Positions 1 through 8,873 of a stretch of DNA of 64,000 nt are shown here, piece by piece; the stretch's first letter is position 1, and the number at the start of each line of letters is the position of its first letter. The position numbers and the translations under genes are program-made. Origin of the DNA: Edaphobacter modestus (GTDB lineage Bacteria > Acidobacteriota > Terriglobia > Terriglobales > Acidobacteriaceae); NCBI RefSeq assembly GCF_004217555.1, contig NZ_SHKW01000001.1, forward strand, positions 3,906,001-3,970,000, given 5' to 3'. A model generated the notes under the pieces. That model was given only the letters and a program-made list of their open reading frames with translations, was not told the DNA's origin and searched no databases.

Positions 1-867
1 CAGAATCTGATCTTCCACGTGCAGCCGCAGCAGGTCCAGACGAAGCCTTACACCATCACCGCTGTGGCTGAGTTCAACGGAGAGAAGTTTACCCAGGGCT
101 TCCAGACGGTCGGCTATCCCGGTCTGCGCCCCTATCCTCACTACCGCGCCGCTGCCTATCGCACCACGGGAGTGGACGTGAAGACTGCGCCGAATCTCAA
201 CATCGGTTACGTCATGGGAACCGGCGACGACGTCGCCACCTCGCTCGAGGACATCGGGATCCATCCGAACATGCTCTCTGCCGGAGAGATCGCCTCCGCC
301 GATCTCTCTCACTACGACGCAATAATCCTCGGCATCCGCGCCTACGCCGCCCGGCCCGAGTTGAAGACGTTCAACAATCGGCTGCTCGAGTACGTTCACA
401 ACGGCGGAACCGTGGTCGTTCAATACCAGACCCAGGAGTACGACCACAACTACGGTCCCTATCCGCTCACTCTCTCCGGAGATCCGGAGAAGGTGGTGGA
501 GGAGGACAACAAGGTTTCCATCCTTGCTCCCAACGATCCCGTGCTCAACTGGCCGAACAAGATCACGACCACGGACTTCGATCACTGGGTGGAGGAGCGC
601 GGCCATAGCTTCATGCGCGAGTGGGATTCGCACTACATCGCTTTGACCGAGATGCACGACACCGACCAGGACCCTCAAAAGGGAGGACTGTTGTACGCGC
701 GTTATGGCAAGGGAGCTTACGTTTATCTCTCCTACGCGTTCTATCGCCAGATGCCCGATGGAGTTCCGGGTTCTTTCCGAATCATGGCGAACCTCCTCAG
801 CATGGGGAAGAATCCCGGCCTGGCGCTCGGCAAGGATGCCCCTCCTGCAGTTGCGGGAACTCACTAG
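1..867 (+). CDS. PIG-L family deacetylase, C-terminal part only (5' end outside window)
   Basis: The reading frame is open from base 1 and ends at TAG 867, so this is the last 288 codons of a longer gene. It matches what I know of the C-terminal ThuA/GATase1-like domain of the large secreted PIG-L (LmbE) deacetylases of Acidobacteriota: a Rossmann-type segment (IGYVMGTGDDV), then DAIILGIRAYAARPEL, a GGTVVVQYQT strand, the NKITTTDFDHWVEERG block, and a final GKGAYVYLSYAFYRQMPDGVPG segment. The zinc-binding deacetylase domain would lie upstream and cannot be seen. The likely substrate class is N-acetylated glycan or glycoconjugate, but that is family knowledge only. A strong terminator follows at once. 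Alternative: a stand-alone ThuA-like protein if the upstream sequence differs. Confidence 0.72.
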   Translation, partial: QNLIFHVQPQQVQTKPYTITAVAEFNGEKFTQGFQTVGYPGLRPYPHYRAAAYRTTGVDVKTAPNLNIGYVMGTGDDVATSLEDIGIHPNMLSAGEIASADLSHYDAIILGIRAYAARPELKTFNNRLLEYVHNGGTVVVQYQTQEYDHNYGPYPLTLSGDPEKVVEEDNKVSILAPNDPVLNWPNKITTTDFDHWVEERGHSFMREWDSHYIALTEMHDTDQDPQKGGLLYARYGKGAYVYLSYAFYRQMPDGVPGSFRIMANLLSMGKNPGLALGKDAPPAVAGTH

Positions 868-878
868 AATTCTCTACG

Positions 879-917
879 GCGGGTGCGGGGGTGGCCTCTC
901 GCACCGCTATTTTTTTA
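879..917 (+). terminator. Rho-independent terminator after the PIG-L gene
   Basis: GGTGCG (882-887) pairs with CGCACC (900-905), with extra GC pairing just outside, and the hairpin is followed by TATTTTTTT. It lies 12 bases after the stop codon of the PIG-L gene and is oriented for plus-strand transcription. The remaining bases up to the SIS gene (918-1140) hold no gene I can support. Confidence 0.8.
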
Positions 918-1140
918 CGACTTGCAAGATGCAGCTGAAACTACGCGGCGCTGCGTCGGAATCGCGGGAACAAAGCCTCGCTGCCGGGTCGCAGCCGCGA
1001 GCGTGTAACGGATTAGCCGGGCGAGGATACCGCGCGGTCTGCCGGCGGCTTCGATGGATGTGACACACACGGCATGCATCGGGTAAGTTGACGCTGGGCA
1101 ACCGTCCGTTGCCGCTTCGGCTGCGAGGAACGGTTAGACT

Positions 1141-1156
1141 TCTATACAGGTATAGA
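1141..1156. promoter_or_regulatory. Operator-like palindrome upstream of the SIS gene
   Basis: TCTATAC-AG-GTATAGA is a perfect inverted repeat with 7-base arms and a 2-base spacer, ending 8 bases before the ATG at 1164. GntR-family regulators (HutC/YtrA types) commonly bind sites built on GTATA/TATAC half sites, and amino-sugar isomerase/deaminase genes are often under NagR/DasR-type GntR control, so such a repressor is an inference. The left arm contains TATACA, which could be a -10 hexamer. No Shine-Dalgarno sequence lies between the palindrome and the start codon. Confidence 0.6.
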
Positions 1157-1163
1157 CAACTTC

Positions 1164-2291
1164 ATGGACTTGACCAATCGCACTTTTCCCCACGCCATGC
1201 TCCGCGAGATCTTTGACCAGCCTCGCGCCATCACGGAGACCCTCTCCGCCTATGCGGACGGCGCAAGCCTCCGCGAAGAGGTCTTCGTGGCTGCCCGCCA
1301 GGCTCTCGTGGGCCGCGACAGCATCCTCATCGCCGCCTCGGGTTCCAGCCGCCATGCCGGACTTGCCGGCGAGATTCTCTTCGAAGACCTGGCTGGAATC
1401 GCGGTCGACGTGGAGTATGCCAGCGAATATATCTATCGCTCTACCCAGACCCTTCACAATCCGTGCTTCGTCGTGATCTCGCAATCGGGTGAGACGGCCG
1501 ACACCTCCGAGGCTCTTCGCGAGGCGATTGCACGTGGCAGCTCAACGATTGCCATCACCAACAAGCCGGAATCGTCGATGGCGAAGCTCGCCGGCTGCTC
1601 GCTTCCGACGCACGCCGGGATCGAGCGCGCCGTTCCCGCGACGAAGAGCTTTACCACGCAGCTGGCGGTGGTCTCGCTGCTTGCGCTTTACACGGCCCGG
1701 ATTCGGGGCTGCATGACCCGCGCGGTGGTCGAATCTCACCTTGAGCGACTCTTCGCGGTTCCGGCCGCACTGAAGGCCGCTCTTCCGGCCTGGGAGGAGC
1801 AGGTTTCGCAGATTGCTTCCTCGCTCCGCGATGCGGAGACCTTCCTGTTCCTTGGCCGTGGCGTTCACTATCCGATCGCCCGCGAAGGCGCGCTGAAGCT
1901 CAAGGAATCGGCATACATCCAGGCCGAAGGCTATCCGACGGGAGAGCTCAAGCACGGTCCGAACGCACTGGTGAATCGCAACAACCCTCTGGTCGTGCTG
2001 GCTACGTGCGATCCGCAGGCGCCTGACTCCGTGCTCCGTTACGAGAAGACGCTGAACCTCGTCCGCGACATGCATAAGCAGGGAGCGCAGATTCTCTCGA
2101 TCGTGACGGAAGGGGATACGCGGATCGCCGAGCTGAGCGATCACACGATCCAGGTTCCAGCCACGGCCGAGTACATCTCGCCGCTGTTCGAGGTGGTTCC
2201 GTTGCAGCTCCTGGCTTACTTCATGGCCATTGGGCGCGATATCGATGTGGACAATCCCCGCAACCTGGTGAAGGCAGTCGTCGAGGAGTAA
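1164..2291 (+). CDS. SIS-domain sugar isomerase/deaminase, GlmS isomerase-domain type (NagB-II/AgaS-like)
   Basis: A 375-residue protein equal in length to the C-terminal isomerase half of GlmS, without the N-terminal glutamine amidotransferase domain. Two SIS domains lie at about residues 40-170 and 210-345. The sugar-phosphate loop ISQSGETADT and the GlmS signature LKLKESAYIQAEGYPTG followed by ELKHGPNAL are visible, and the C-terminus PRNLVKAVVEE matches the GlmS PRNLAKSVTVE tail that carries a catalytic lysine. Stand-alone proteins of this kind act as glucosamine-6-phosphate deaminases (NagB-II) or on related amino-sugar or fructosamine phosphates (AgaS, FrlB). The substrate cannot be decided here. 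It stands alone, behind an operator-like palindrome, with no SD sequence before ATG 1164. Confidence 0.85.
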   Translation: MDLTNRTFPHAMLREIFDQPRAITETLSAYADGASLREEVFVAARQALVGRDSILIAASGSSRHAGLAGEILFEDLAGIAVDVEYASEYIYRSTQTLHNPCFVVISQSGETADTSEALREAIARGSSTIAITNKPESSMAKLAGCSLPTHAGIERAVPATKSFTTQLAVVSLLALYTARIRGCMTRAVVESHLERLFAVPAALKAALPAWEEQVSQIASSLRDAETFLFLGRGVHYPIAREGALKLKESAYIQAEGYPTGELKHGPNALVNRNNPLVVLATCDPQAPDSVLRYEKTLNLVRDMHKQGAQILSIVTEGDTRIAELSDHTIQVPATAEYISPLFEVVPLQLLAYFMAIGRDIDVDNPRNLVKAVVEE

Positions 2292-2401
2292 ATCCTGGGA
2301 GCGACGCTCGCCTCGCCACCTCGCGCGGGGGCGGGCGTCGCAGGATCCCTGCTGTGACGCGTTGGAAGCGGGTGTGCCCCTCCCCCCCCCCTATTTCCCA
2401 T

Positions 2402-2499
2402 AAAATATTGATACTAAGGTGCTTATCGGAGGGATGTAGGCTCAAAATATTGATTCCACGTGGTTTATCTACTAAAATATTGATAAATAACGGCTTATT
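2402..2499 (+). repeat. Three copies of a 26-base AAAATATTGAT-led repeat
   Basis: AAAATATTGAT occurs at 2402-2412, 2444-2454 and 2474-2484. Each copy is followed by a 15-base tail that ends in a GnTTATy motif (GTGCTTATC, TGGTTTATC, CGGCTTATT), giving units of 26 bases separated by spacers of 16 and 4 bases. A fourth, broken AAAAT follows at 2511. A C-rich tract ending in CTATTTCCC directly precedes the first copy. The block is AT-rich against a GC-rich genome. It encodes nothing recognisable. It could be a family of dispersed intergenic elements or a binding-site array. Confidence 0.75.
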
Positions 2500-2578
2500 C
2501 CATTCGCCATAAAATCGTGCCGCGAGGTGGAGGGCATGCCTTGGCGTGTTCGACATGGTCTAGTCGGTACAAACCGCA

Positions 2579-2766
2579 GATCCTTCGACTCCGCTACGCT
2601 CCGCTCAGGATGACACTTTTCCTCTGCAGTCCCTCGACTCCGCTCGGATGATACTTTTCCTCTGCGGATCCCGCGACTTGGCTACGCTCCGCTCAGGATG
2701 ACACTTTTCCTCTGCAGTCCCTCGACTCCGCTACGCTCCGCTCGGATGATACTTTTCCTCTATCGG
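2579..2766 (+). repeat. Cluster of four CTTCGACTCCGCT...GGATGACACTTTT hairpin repeats
   Basis: Four related units start at 2579, 2629, 2667 and 2717 (lengths about 50, 38, 50 and 50). Full units read GATCC-TTCGACTCCGCTACG-CTCCGCTCAGGATGACACTTTT-CCTCTGC. Units 2 and 4 share GGATGATACTTTT and units 1 and 3 share CAGGATGACACTTTT, so the block looks like a tandem duplication of an about 88-base pair of units. ATCCT and AGGAT at the ends of a unit are inverted, so each full unit can fold into a hairpin. CTTCGACT...CTCAGGATGA repeats of this style are widespread between genes in many bacteria. A further copy lies inside purL (57408-57456, opposite orientation). Confidence 0.9.
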
Positions 2767-2961
2767 TATTGGCGTCAGATGACGTTGTGTCTTCGGAGCT
2801 GGATCAATTTCGTCGTGTGAATTTCCGATTCAACGCCAGAATGGTTTTTCCTGATAGTTCTATTTTAGAAGAACCGATAAAACTAAACGGCAAATTTATG
2901 TCACTTAGAATGAGTTGGTTGAAGGGGTTTCGGGTTGACAGGTTTCCGCGTACGGACGGGA
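2767..2961. other. AT-rich intergenic remnant, no gene supported
   Basis: Bases from about 2790 to 2945 are clearly richer in A and T than the neighbouring genes. A short open frame on the plus strand (TTG 2769 to 2975, 68 residues) covers it, but it has no SD sequence, no ATG start and no motif I recognise, and it runs into the 3' end of the aquaporin gene on the other strand. I read it as a decayed or acquired fragment and not as a gene. Together with the two repeat blocks it makes up the 670-base gap 2292-2961. Confidence 0.5.
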
Positions 2962-3699
2962 TCAGGCGACGTTGAAGGTCCGGATGACCGCAACTGCGAG
3001 GATAGCCCCGATGACCGGTCCGAGGACCGGAATCCAGGCATATCCCCAGGCTGAACTTCCCTTCCCTGCTATGGGTAGAAGGGCGTGTGCGAGCCGAGGT
3101 CCGAGGTCTCGGGCCGGATTGATGGCGTAGCCGGTGGTTCCACCGAGCGAGAGTCCGATCCCCCAGACCAGCGCGCCTACCAGCAGCGGTCCCAGCCCGG
3201 GAGCGACGCCCGCCGGAGCGATGCGCTTGGAGAAGAGAGCCGTGGCCACCAGAACCAGCACAAAGGTTCCGATGATCTCGCTGAGCAGGTTCCATCCTGG
3301 AGCATAGACCGCGGGGGCGGTGGCGAAGCAGGCGAACTTGGCGTCGGGGTCTTCGGTCAACTGCCAGTGAGGCTTGTAGTGGAGCCAGACCACGGCGGCT
3401 CCGCAGAGAGCGCCCAGAATCTGCGCCGGGATGTAGGTGAAAAGGCGCTCGGCGTGGCCGGTCATCATTACGGAGGCGATGGTAAAGGCCGGATTGAGAT
3501 GACCGTCCGCATCGCCCAGGGCGGCGCTGACCGCGACCCCGGCGAAGACGCCGACGGCCCATCCGGCGGTGATGGAGATCCAGCCCGCGTTGCGGGCCTT
3601 GGACTGGCTGAGCAGCGCGCCGGCGACGACACCGTTGCCGAGGACGATCAAGACGAAGGTTCCAAAGAACTCACCGACGACAGCAGACCAGTCGATCAT
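2962..3699 (-). CDS. glpF: Glycerol facilitator (aquaporin/MIP family)
   Basis: A 245-residue inner-membrane channel with both NPA boxes: GHLNPAFTIASV near residue 64 and GYAINPARDLGPRLAH near residue 195. The aspartate after the second box (NPARD) is the usual mark of glycerol-conducting members. Six hydrophobic segments fit the MIP fold. The ATG at 3699 overlaps the TAA stop of glpD by one base (TAATG), so it is the last gene of the glpK-glpD-glpF operon, probably translationally coupled. The encoded channel would admit glycerol for phosphorylation by GlpK. Confidence 0.93.
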   Translation of the reverse strand: MIDWSAVVGEFFGTFVLIVLGNGVVAGALLSQSKARNAGWISITAGWAVGVFAGVAVSAALGDADGHLNPAFTIASVMMTGHAERLFTYIPAQILGALCGAAVVWLHYKPHWQLTEDPDAKFACFATAPAVYAPGWNLLSEIIGTFVLVLVATALFSKRIAPAGVAPGLGPLLVGALVWGIGLSLGGTTGYAINPARDLGPRLAHALLPIAGKGSSAWGYAWIPVLGPVIGAILAVAVIRTFNVA

Positions 3700-5258
3700 T
3701 ATTCGCCCTCATAGACATAACCGCGCGCGACAGAGGCGAAGGCCTCGAGGTCGCGAGTCTTCCACTGCTCGGTGCGGCCAAGCTCGCGCGCCAGCACCTC
3801 GGCGACTCGTGGAGCGGCCTCGATGGCAGCGCGGGCATCGAGAAACAAGGCTCGGGTTCGACGCGCCAGAACATCCTCCACGGTTCTTGCCATCTCGTGC
3901 CGGGCGGCCCAGACGGCCTCGCGCATCCGGTAGGGGAGGCGGGGATGGATGAGCTCGTCCATCCGCGGATCTTCCAGCGAAAGCCGTTCGAGGCGGGGAA
4001 GATCCGATCCGTAGACGCGATCGGACTCAACCGCTGCGGGTTCGCGCGTCCATCCATGCAGCCGCAGCGATCGGGTGCGTGAAGGCTCCTTGCGGAGCTT
4101 GCCGACTTCAGCGGCGCGGTCGATCGCATCTTCGCCCATACGGCGATAGGTGGTCCACTTGCCTCCGGTGACGGTGACGAGACCGGAGGGGCGAACCAGG
4201 ATGGTGTGATCGCGGGAGAGCTTCGAGGTTGCGCCTCCGCCCTTGCGAACGAGGGGCCGGAGACCGGACCACATGCTCAGGACCTGGTCGGGACGAGGTC
4301 TCTGGCCGAGGTATCTGCCGATGTGCTCCATGAGGAAGCTGCGCTCGGAGGCCATGGCGTGAGGCTCGGGGCTGGCCCGCTCGACGGCCTCGTCGGTGGT
4401 TCCGACGACGGTTGCACCGTGCCAGGGAATGGCGAAGAGAACCCGGCCGTCGGAGGTTTTGGGGATCATCATGGCGTTCGAGGTGGGGAGAAAGGAAGGA
4501 GGCAGGACGAAGTGCGATCCCTGGCTCACCGAGAGCAGGGTTTCGCGATTGCCGTCCATGGCCAGCACCTGCTCCGTGAAGACGCCGGTGGCGTTGAGGA
4601 CGGCCTTTGCCCGCAGATCGAAAGGGGTATCGGTTTCGAGATCGCGGGCATGGACTCCGACGGTCTTGCCGTTGTGCTCGATGAGCCCGGTCGCTTGCAC
4701 GTAGTTGATGGCCGTTCCACCCAGCTCCTCGAAGGTTCGCATGAGGGTAATGGCGTATCTTGCGTCGTCGAACTGGCCGTCGTGATAGAGCACACCGCCG
4801 CGGAGGCCTTCGGATCGAACTCCGGGGAGCATGACGAGGGTCTCGCTGGGCGAGAGCATGCGGGAGGGCCCGAGGGAAAGCCTTCCGGAGAGCCATTCAT
4901 AGACCTTGAGGCCGAGGCCGTAATAGGGAAGGTCGAAGAGGCCGAAGATGGGAACGACGAAGGAGAGATCGTGGACGATGTGGGGAGCGTTCTCAAGCAT
5001 CAGGCCGCGCTCGCGCAGAGCATCTATGACCAGGGTGATGTTCATCTGCTCGAGATAGCGCACGCCTCCGTGGACGAGCTTGGTGCTGCGGCTGGAGGTT
5101 CCCTTGGCGAAGTCGGCGCGCTCGATGAGGGCGGTTCTGTAGCCACGGGAGGCGGCTTCGACGGCGGCCCCGAGGCCGGTGGCGCCGCCTCCGATGACGA
5201 GCACATCCCACTCCACCTGCTCGCCGAGTCTGCGCAAGATCTGAGAGCGATCGCTCAA
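3699..5258 (-). CDS. glpD: Aerobic glycerol-3-phosphate dehydrogenase (FAD)
   Basis: The membrane-associated flavoenzyme oxidises glycerol 3-phosphate to dihydroxyacetone phosphate and passes electrons to quinone. The FAD dinucleotide motif [20 protein letters not shown] is at residues 18-37, followed by [18 protein letters not shown], typical of GlpD. The C-terminal domain (from about residue 385) carries the DAxG/helical cap seen in the family. I choose the TTG at 5258, which overlaps the glpK stop as TTGA and has AGGAG upstream within the glpK end. The frame stays open further upstream, but that part would lie inside glpK. The predicted length is 519 residues, usual for the family. Confidence 0.92.
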   Translation of the reverse strand: MSDRSQILRRLGEQVEWDVLVIGGGATGLGAAVEAASRGYRTALIERADFAKGTSSRSTKLVHGGVRYLEQMNITLVIDALRERGLMLENAPHIVHDLSFVVPIFGLFDLPYYGLGLKVYEWLSGRLSLGPSRMLSPSETLVMLPGVRSEGLRGGVLYHDGQFDDARYAITLMRTFEELGGTAINYVQATGLIEHNGKTVGVHARDLETDTPFDLRAKAVLNATGVFTEQVLAMDGNRETLLSVSQGSHFVLPPSFLPTSNAMMIPKTSDGRVLFAIPWHGATVVGTTDEAVERASPEPHAMASERSFLMEHIGRYLGQRPRPDQVLSMWSGLRPLVRKGGGATSKLSRDHTILVRPSGLVTVTGGKWTTYRRMGEDAIDRAAEVGKLRKEPSRTRSLRLHGWTREPAAVESDRVYGSDLPRLERLSLEDPRMDELIHPRLPYRMREAVWAARHEMARTVEDVLARRTRALFLDARAAIEAAPRVAEVLARELGRTEQWKTRDLEAFASVARGYVYEGE

Positions 5259-6760
5259 CCTGCGGTCTCCTCCTCGCGCGTCCACTGGCTGACGCGCTGG
5301 AGCGCACGCTTCCAGGTAGCGCGTGTTTTGCTGCGGTCGTGGGGTTCGATGGCAGGACGGAAGATGCGGTCGACCTGCCACTGGCTGGCGATGGTCTCCT
5401 TGTCGGGCCAGTATCCTACCGCGAGCCCGGCGAGATAGGCTGCGCCGAGGACGGTCGCTTCGGCGTTTTTCGGGCGCACGACTTCGATGCCAAGCACGTC
5501 GGCCTGGATCTGCATCAGGAGGTTGTTGGCGGCGGCTCCTCCATCGACGCGGAGCTGCGCGAGCGGGAGGCCGGAGTCGTTCTGCATCGCCTCGAGGACG
5601 TCGGTGGCCTGCAGGGCGATTCCTTCAAGGGCGGCTCGCGCGATGTGCGCCCGCGAGGTTCCCCGCGTGAGGCCGAGCAGCGATCCGCGAGCGTAGGGGT
5701 CCCAGTGCGGTGCGCCGAGACCGGCGAAGGCAGGGACGAGGACGACGCCGTTGGAGTTGCTGACCGTAGCGGCAAGCTGCTCCACTTCGGCAGAGCTTCG
5801 GATCATCTGCAACTCGTCGCGGAGCCACTGTACGACCGCACCGGCCACGAGCATGCTGCCTTCAAGGGCATATTCCACGGTATTGCCGATCTTCCAGGCG
5901 ACGGTGGTGAGGAGCCGATTCTTCGAGGCGACGGGCGTGGTTCCGGTGTTCAGCAGCATGAAGGCGCCGGTGCCGTAGGTGCACTTCGCCATGCCGGGCG
6001 AGGTGCACATCTGGCCGAACAACGCAGCCTGCTGGTCGCCGGCGATTCCAGCGACGGGTACGCCATGAATGAGTCCGCTGGTGGTGGCGCAGACGCCGCT
6101 GGACGCGACGACCTCGGGCAGCATGGAGCGGGGAACGGCGAGCAGGTTGAGCAGCTCGTCGTCCCAGTCCATGGTGTGAATGTTGAAGAGCATGGTGCGC
6201 GAGGCGTTGGTGACGTCGGTGACATGCCTCGTGCCATTGGTGAGCTTCCAGATGAGCCAGCTGTCGACGGTACCGAAGGCAAGCCTGCCTGCCTCTGCGC
6301 GGGCGCGCGCGCCGTCGACGTTGGCAAGAATCCAGTTGACCTTGCTGCCGGAGAAGTAGGCGTCGGGGATGAGGCCGGTCTTCTGCTGGATGATCTCGCC
6401 GGAGTGGGCGCGGAGGCCGTCGCAGAACTCGGCGGTGCGACGGTCCTGCCAGACGATGGCGTTGTAGACCGGCTCCCCGGTTTCGCGGTCCCAGACGATG
6501 GTGGTTTCGCGCTGGTTGGTGATTCCGATGGCGGCGATGTCGCGGTCGGTAAGGTCGGCGTTGGCGAGTGCTGCGGTGGCCACGCCGCTTTGCGAGGACC
6601 AGATCTCGGTGGGTGAGTGCTCGACCCAGCCTGGCTGGGGGAAGATCTGCCGGAAGGGATGCTGGGCGATGGCGCGAACGGCTCCGGATGCGTCTACGAT
6701 CATCGCTCGTGAACTGGTCGTTCCCTGGTCGAGGGCCAGGATGAATTGCTTTGCCGCCAA
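5255..6760 (-). CDS. glpK: Glycerol kinase
   Basis: FGGY-family kinase that phosphorylates glycerol with ATP to glycerol 3-phosphate in the cytoplasm. Visible motifs: the N-terminal phosphate loop [25 protein letters not shown] segment ([20 protein letters not shown]), the [12 protein letters not shown] block and [15 protein letters not shown], all typical of GlpK. The TTG at 6760 is preceded by AAGGAGG with a 5-base spacing and gives 501 residues, the normal length. An upstream ATG at 6811 would add 17 residues with no family match. It is the first gene of glpK-glpD-glpF. Both glpK and glpD appear to use TTG starts, which may keep expression low. Confidence 0.95.
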   Translation of the reverse strand: MAAKQFILALDQGTTSSRAMIVDASGAVRAIAQHPFRQIFPQPGWVEHSPTEIWSSQSGVATAALANADLTDRDIAAIGITNQRETTIVWDRETGEPVYNAIVWQDRRTAEFCDGLRAHSGEIIQQKTGLIPDAYFSGSKVNWILANVDGARARAEAGRLAFGTVDSWLIWKLTNGTRHVTDVTNASRTMLFNIHTMDWDDELLNLLAVPRSMLPEVVASSGVCATTSGLIHGVPVAGIAGDQQAALFGQMCTSPGMAKCTYGTGAFMLLNTGTTPVASKNRLLTTVAWKIGNTVEYALEGSMLVAGAVVQWLRDELQMIRSSAEVEQLAATVSNSNGVVLVPAFAGLGAPHWDPYARGSLLGLTRGTSRAHIARAALEGIALQATDVLEAMQNDSGLPLAQLRVDGGAAANNLLMQIQADVLGIEVVRPKNAEATVLGAAYLAGLAVGYWPDKETIASQWQVDRIFRPAIEPHDRSKTRATWKRALQRVSQWTREEETAG

Positions 6761-6872
6761 ACAACCTCCTTCTTCACAACCGATGGAGTCTGCTATGAAG
6801 CCACGAGCCAATGTATAAGTTTATCGCTAACTTTGGGGTGAAAAACGAGTTGCCGAAATCGCCTCGATACGG

Positions 6873-8711
6873 CTATGGAGCCGGCGTCCAACCCGTCTTC
6901 ACCTTGTTTGCGGCATTCTGTTCTTTCAGCCATTTGTACAGCGGGTCAAAATATTCGAGCATCGGCCCCGCGTCCAGGTGATCCTCGCCGGTCATCGCCT
7001 TCAGCGTCTCCTGCCAGGGCTTCGATTGCCCGGCCTCGAGCATTGCCTCCAGCTTCGCTCCGGCATCTTTGCTGCCGTAGAAGCTGCAGCGGTTCAACGG
7101 GCCTTTGTATCCCGAGGCATCGCACATCGCCTTGTAGAACTGGAACTGGTAGATGCGCGCGAGAAAGTAGCGAGCGTAGGGAACGTTCCCCGGAATGTGA
7201 TACTTCGCGCCAGGGTCGAAGTCTGTCTCGGGTCGAGGAGTCGGCGGGGCGATACCCTGATACTTCTCGCGCAGCGCCCACCAGGCCTTGTTGTAGTCGG
7301 CTGATTTAGTCTCGCCGCTGAAGACCTGCCAGCGCCACTTGTCGATCAGCAGGCCGAAGGGAAGGAAGGCGATCTTGTCGAGCGCGGTGCGAAGCTGTAG
7401 CGGGATATCGGCCTCAACCGGAGGCACCTCGTCGATAAGCTTGAGTTTTTTCAGATAGTCCGGCGTGATCGAAAGCGCGATCGAGTCGCCGATTGCCTCG
7501 TGGAAACCATCATTCGCGCCGCCGCGGAAGATGTAAGGCTGCTTGCGATAGGCGCGCTGGTAGAAGTTGTGGCCCTCCTCGTGATGCACGGTGGTGAAGT
7601 CGTCCGCGTTGACCTTGATGCACATCTTGATACGAAGGTCCTGGTCGTTGTCCACATCCCATGCGCTGGCATGGCATACGACGTCGCGATCGCGCGGTTT
7701 GATGAACTGCGAGCGCTCCCAGAAGGTGGCGGGCAGAGGCTCGAAGCCCAGCGAGGTGAAGAAGCCCTCACCGTAGCGAGCCATCTTCTTGCCAGCTTCA
7801 AGTGGAGTGACCTGACCGATCTGCTGGTTCAGTGCGGCCTCAAGGTTATACATCTTGTAGTTGCCGGTTGGTGCTGGCGCGACGACGTCGTAGATGTTGC
7901 CCCACTCCTGCGCCCACATGTTGCCCAGCAGGTACGCGGGGATCATGCCGTCGGGCCGCTCGGCAGCGGCGCCGTATTTTTCGATCAGTTTGAAGCGAAC
8001 GTAGGCGTGCAGTTCTTTGTAGAGTGGCTCAAGCTGCGCCCATGTGCGTTCGAGCTCGGCGGAGAATTGGGCCGGCGTCATATCGTAATTGGAACGCCAG
8101 AGGTCGCCTGTGTCTTTGAAGCCGAACTCCTTCGCCCCCTGGTTGGAAAGCTCCACCAGCCGCGCATACTTCTCGCGCATGGGCGGCGAGATGCGATGCC
8201 AGCCCTCCCAAAGATCCTGAAGTTCTTTGGGGTCGCGCGATTTGGCCATCAGGACGTCGATCTGGTCGATGCCGAGACAGTCCTCGCCGCTCTTGCCGGG
8301 CGGGCAGTACTTGCCCTTGCCGTACATGCCGTCGAGCGCCGTGCTTACCTGGGTCAGCTCGGCCACGAGCTTAGGGTCGGTGGGCGAACCGTTCAGCCGC
8401 AGCAGCATGAACTTCCGTGCCATGTCGGGAGGCAGCTTCATGCCGTTGAACCGGCGCGCGGCGATGACGATCTCGTTGGTCTTCGTCAGCAGCCGCTCGT
8501 TGGCCTTCGCGGCGAGAGCCTCGGTGTCGTCGGTGATGTATGTTGCCTGCACCCAACCGGCACGAGCAGCCTCATTGCCCAGCGTCAGAAGGTCGGCTTC
8601 GGCACGTTCGAGAAAGGCCTTCGCTTCGGCGACTGTGGGCGGGGTAGAGCGAGGTTGCGCAAGAGCAAACGGGCTCAGCAGGAGAGCGAGCAGAACACAC
8701 GATCTCTTCAT
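6873..8711 (-). CDS. M2 family metallopeptidase (angiotensin-converting-enzyme-like dipeptidyl carboxypeptidase)
   Basis: A 612-residue secreted zinc peptidase. A signal peptide (MKRSCVLLALLLSPFALAQ) ends near residue 19. The zinc site HEEGH (in TVHHEEGHNFYQRAY, about residue 380) and the third ligand glutamate in NDGFHEAIGDSIALS, 24 residues later, match the M2 family HEMGH...EGFHEAxGD pattern. M2 enzymes release C-terminal dipeptides from oligopeptides, here probably in the periplasm for peptide feeding. The length suits a single-domain ACE homologue. It stands alone between the glp operon and a divergent polygalacturonase gene. No SD precedes the ATG, but TAAACT lies 6 bases upstream (8718-8723). 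Confidence 0.92.
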   Translation of the reverse strand: MKRSCVLLALLLSPFALAQPRSTPPTVAEAKAFLERAEADLLTLGNEAARAGWVQATYITDDTEALAAKANERLLTKTNEIVIAARRFNGMKLPPDMARKFMLLRLNGSPTDPKLVAELTQVSTALDGMYGKGKYCPPGKSGEDCLGIDQIDVLMAKSRDPKELQDLWEGWHRISPPMREKYARLVELSNQGAKEFGFKDTGDLWRSNYDMTPAQFSAELERTWAQLEPLYKELHAYVRFKLIEKYGAAAERPDGMIPAYLLGNMWAQEWGNIYDVVAPAPTGNYKMYNLEAALNQQIGQVTPLEAGKKMARYGEGFFTSLGFEPLPATFWERSQFIKPRDRDVVCHASAWDVDNDQDLRIKMCIKVNADDFTTVHHEEGHNFYQRAYRKQPYIFRGGANDGFHEAIGDSIALSITPDYLKKLKLIDEVPPVEADIPLQLRTALDKIAFLPFGLLIDKWRWQVFSGETKSADYNKAWWALREKYQGIAPPTPRPETDFDPGAKYHIPGNVPYARYFLARIYQFQFYKAMCDASGYKGPLNRCSFYGSKDAGAKLEAMLEAGQSKPWQETLKAMTGEDHLDAGPMLEYFDPLYKWLKEQNAANKVKTGWTPAP

Positions 8712-8873
8712 GGCGGGAGTTTACAGAAAACGGTCTCACCAACCGCAGCAAAGAGGCTGGAAAAGAGACCAGTGCGTGGTCGGACCAATTTCGTGTAAGA
8801 TTCCGCTGAGCCAACAGCAGCAGAAATCTACGAAGGCATCGGGAAATCTATGAAGCAGCAGGGAAGAGGAGTC

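Noticed and set aside
2579..2766. CRISPR-like array
   Set aside because: Units are imperfect, directly adjoining with no spacers, and no cas genes are present.
2769..2975. 68-residue open frame on the plus strand in the AT-rich gap
   Set aside because: TTG start without SD, no motif, overlaps the 3' end of glpF on the other strand, and composition looks like a remnant.
5339..6616. Long open frame (425 codons) antisense to glpK
   Set aside because: Its translation is Gly/Asp/Val-rich low-complexity, the usual shadow of a GC-rich gene on the opposite strand; glpK has full family motifs.
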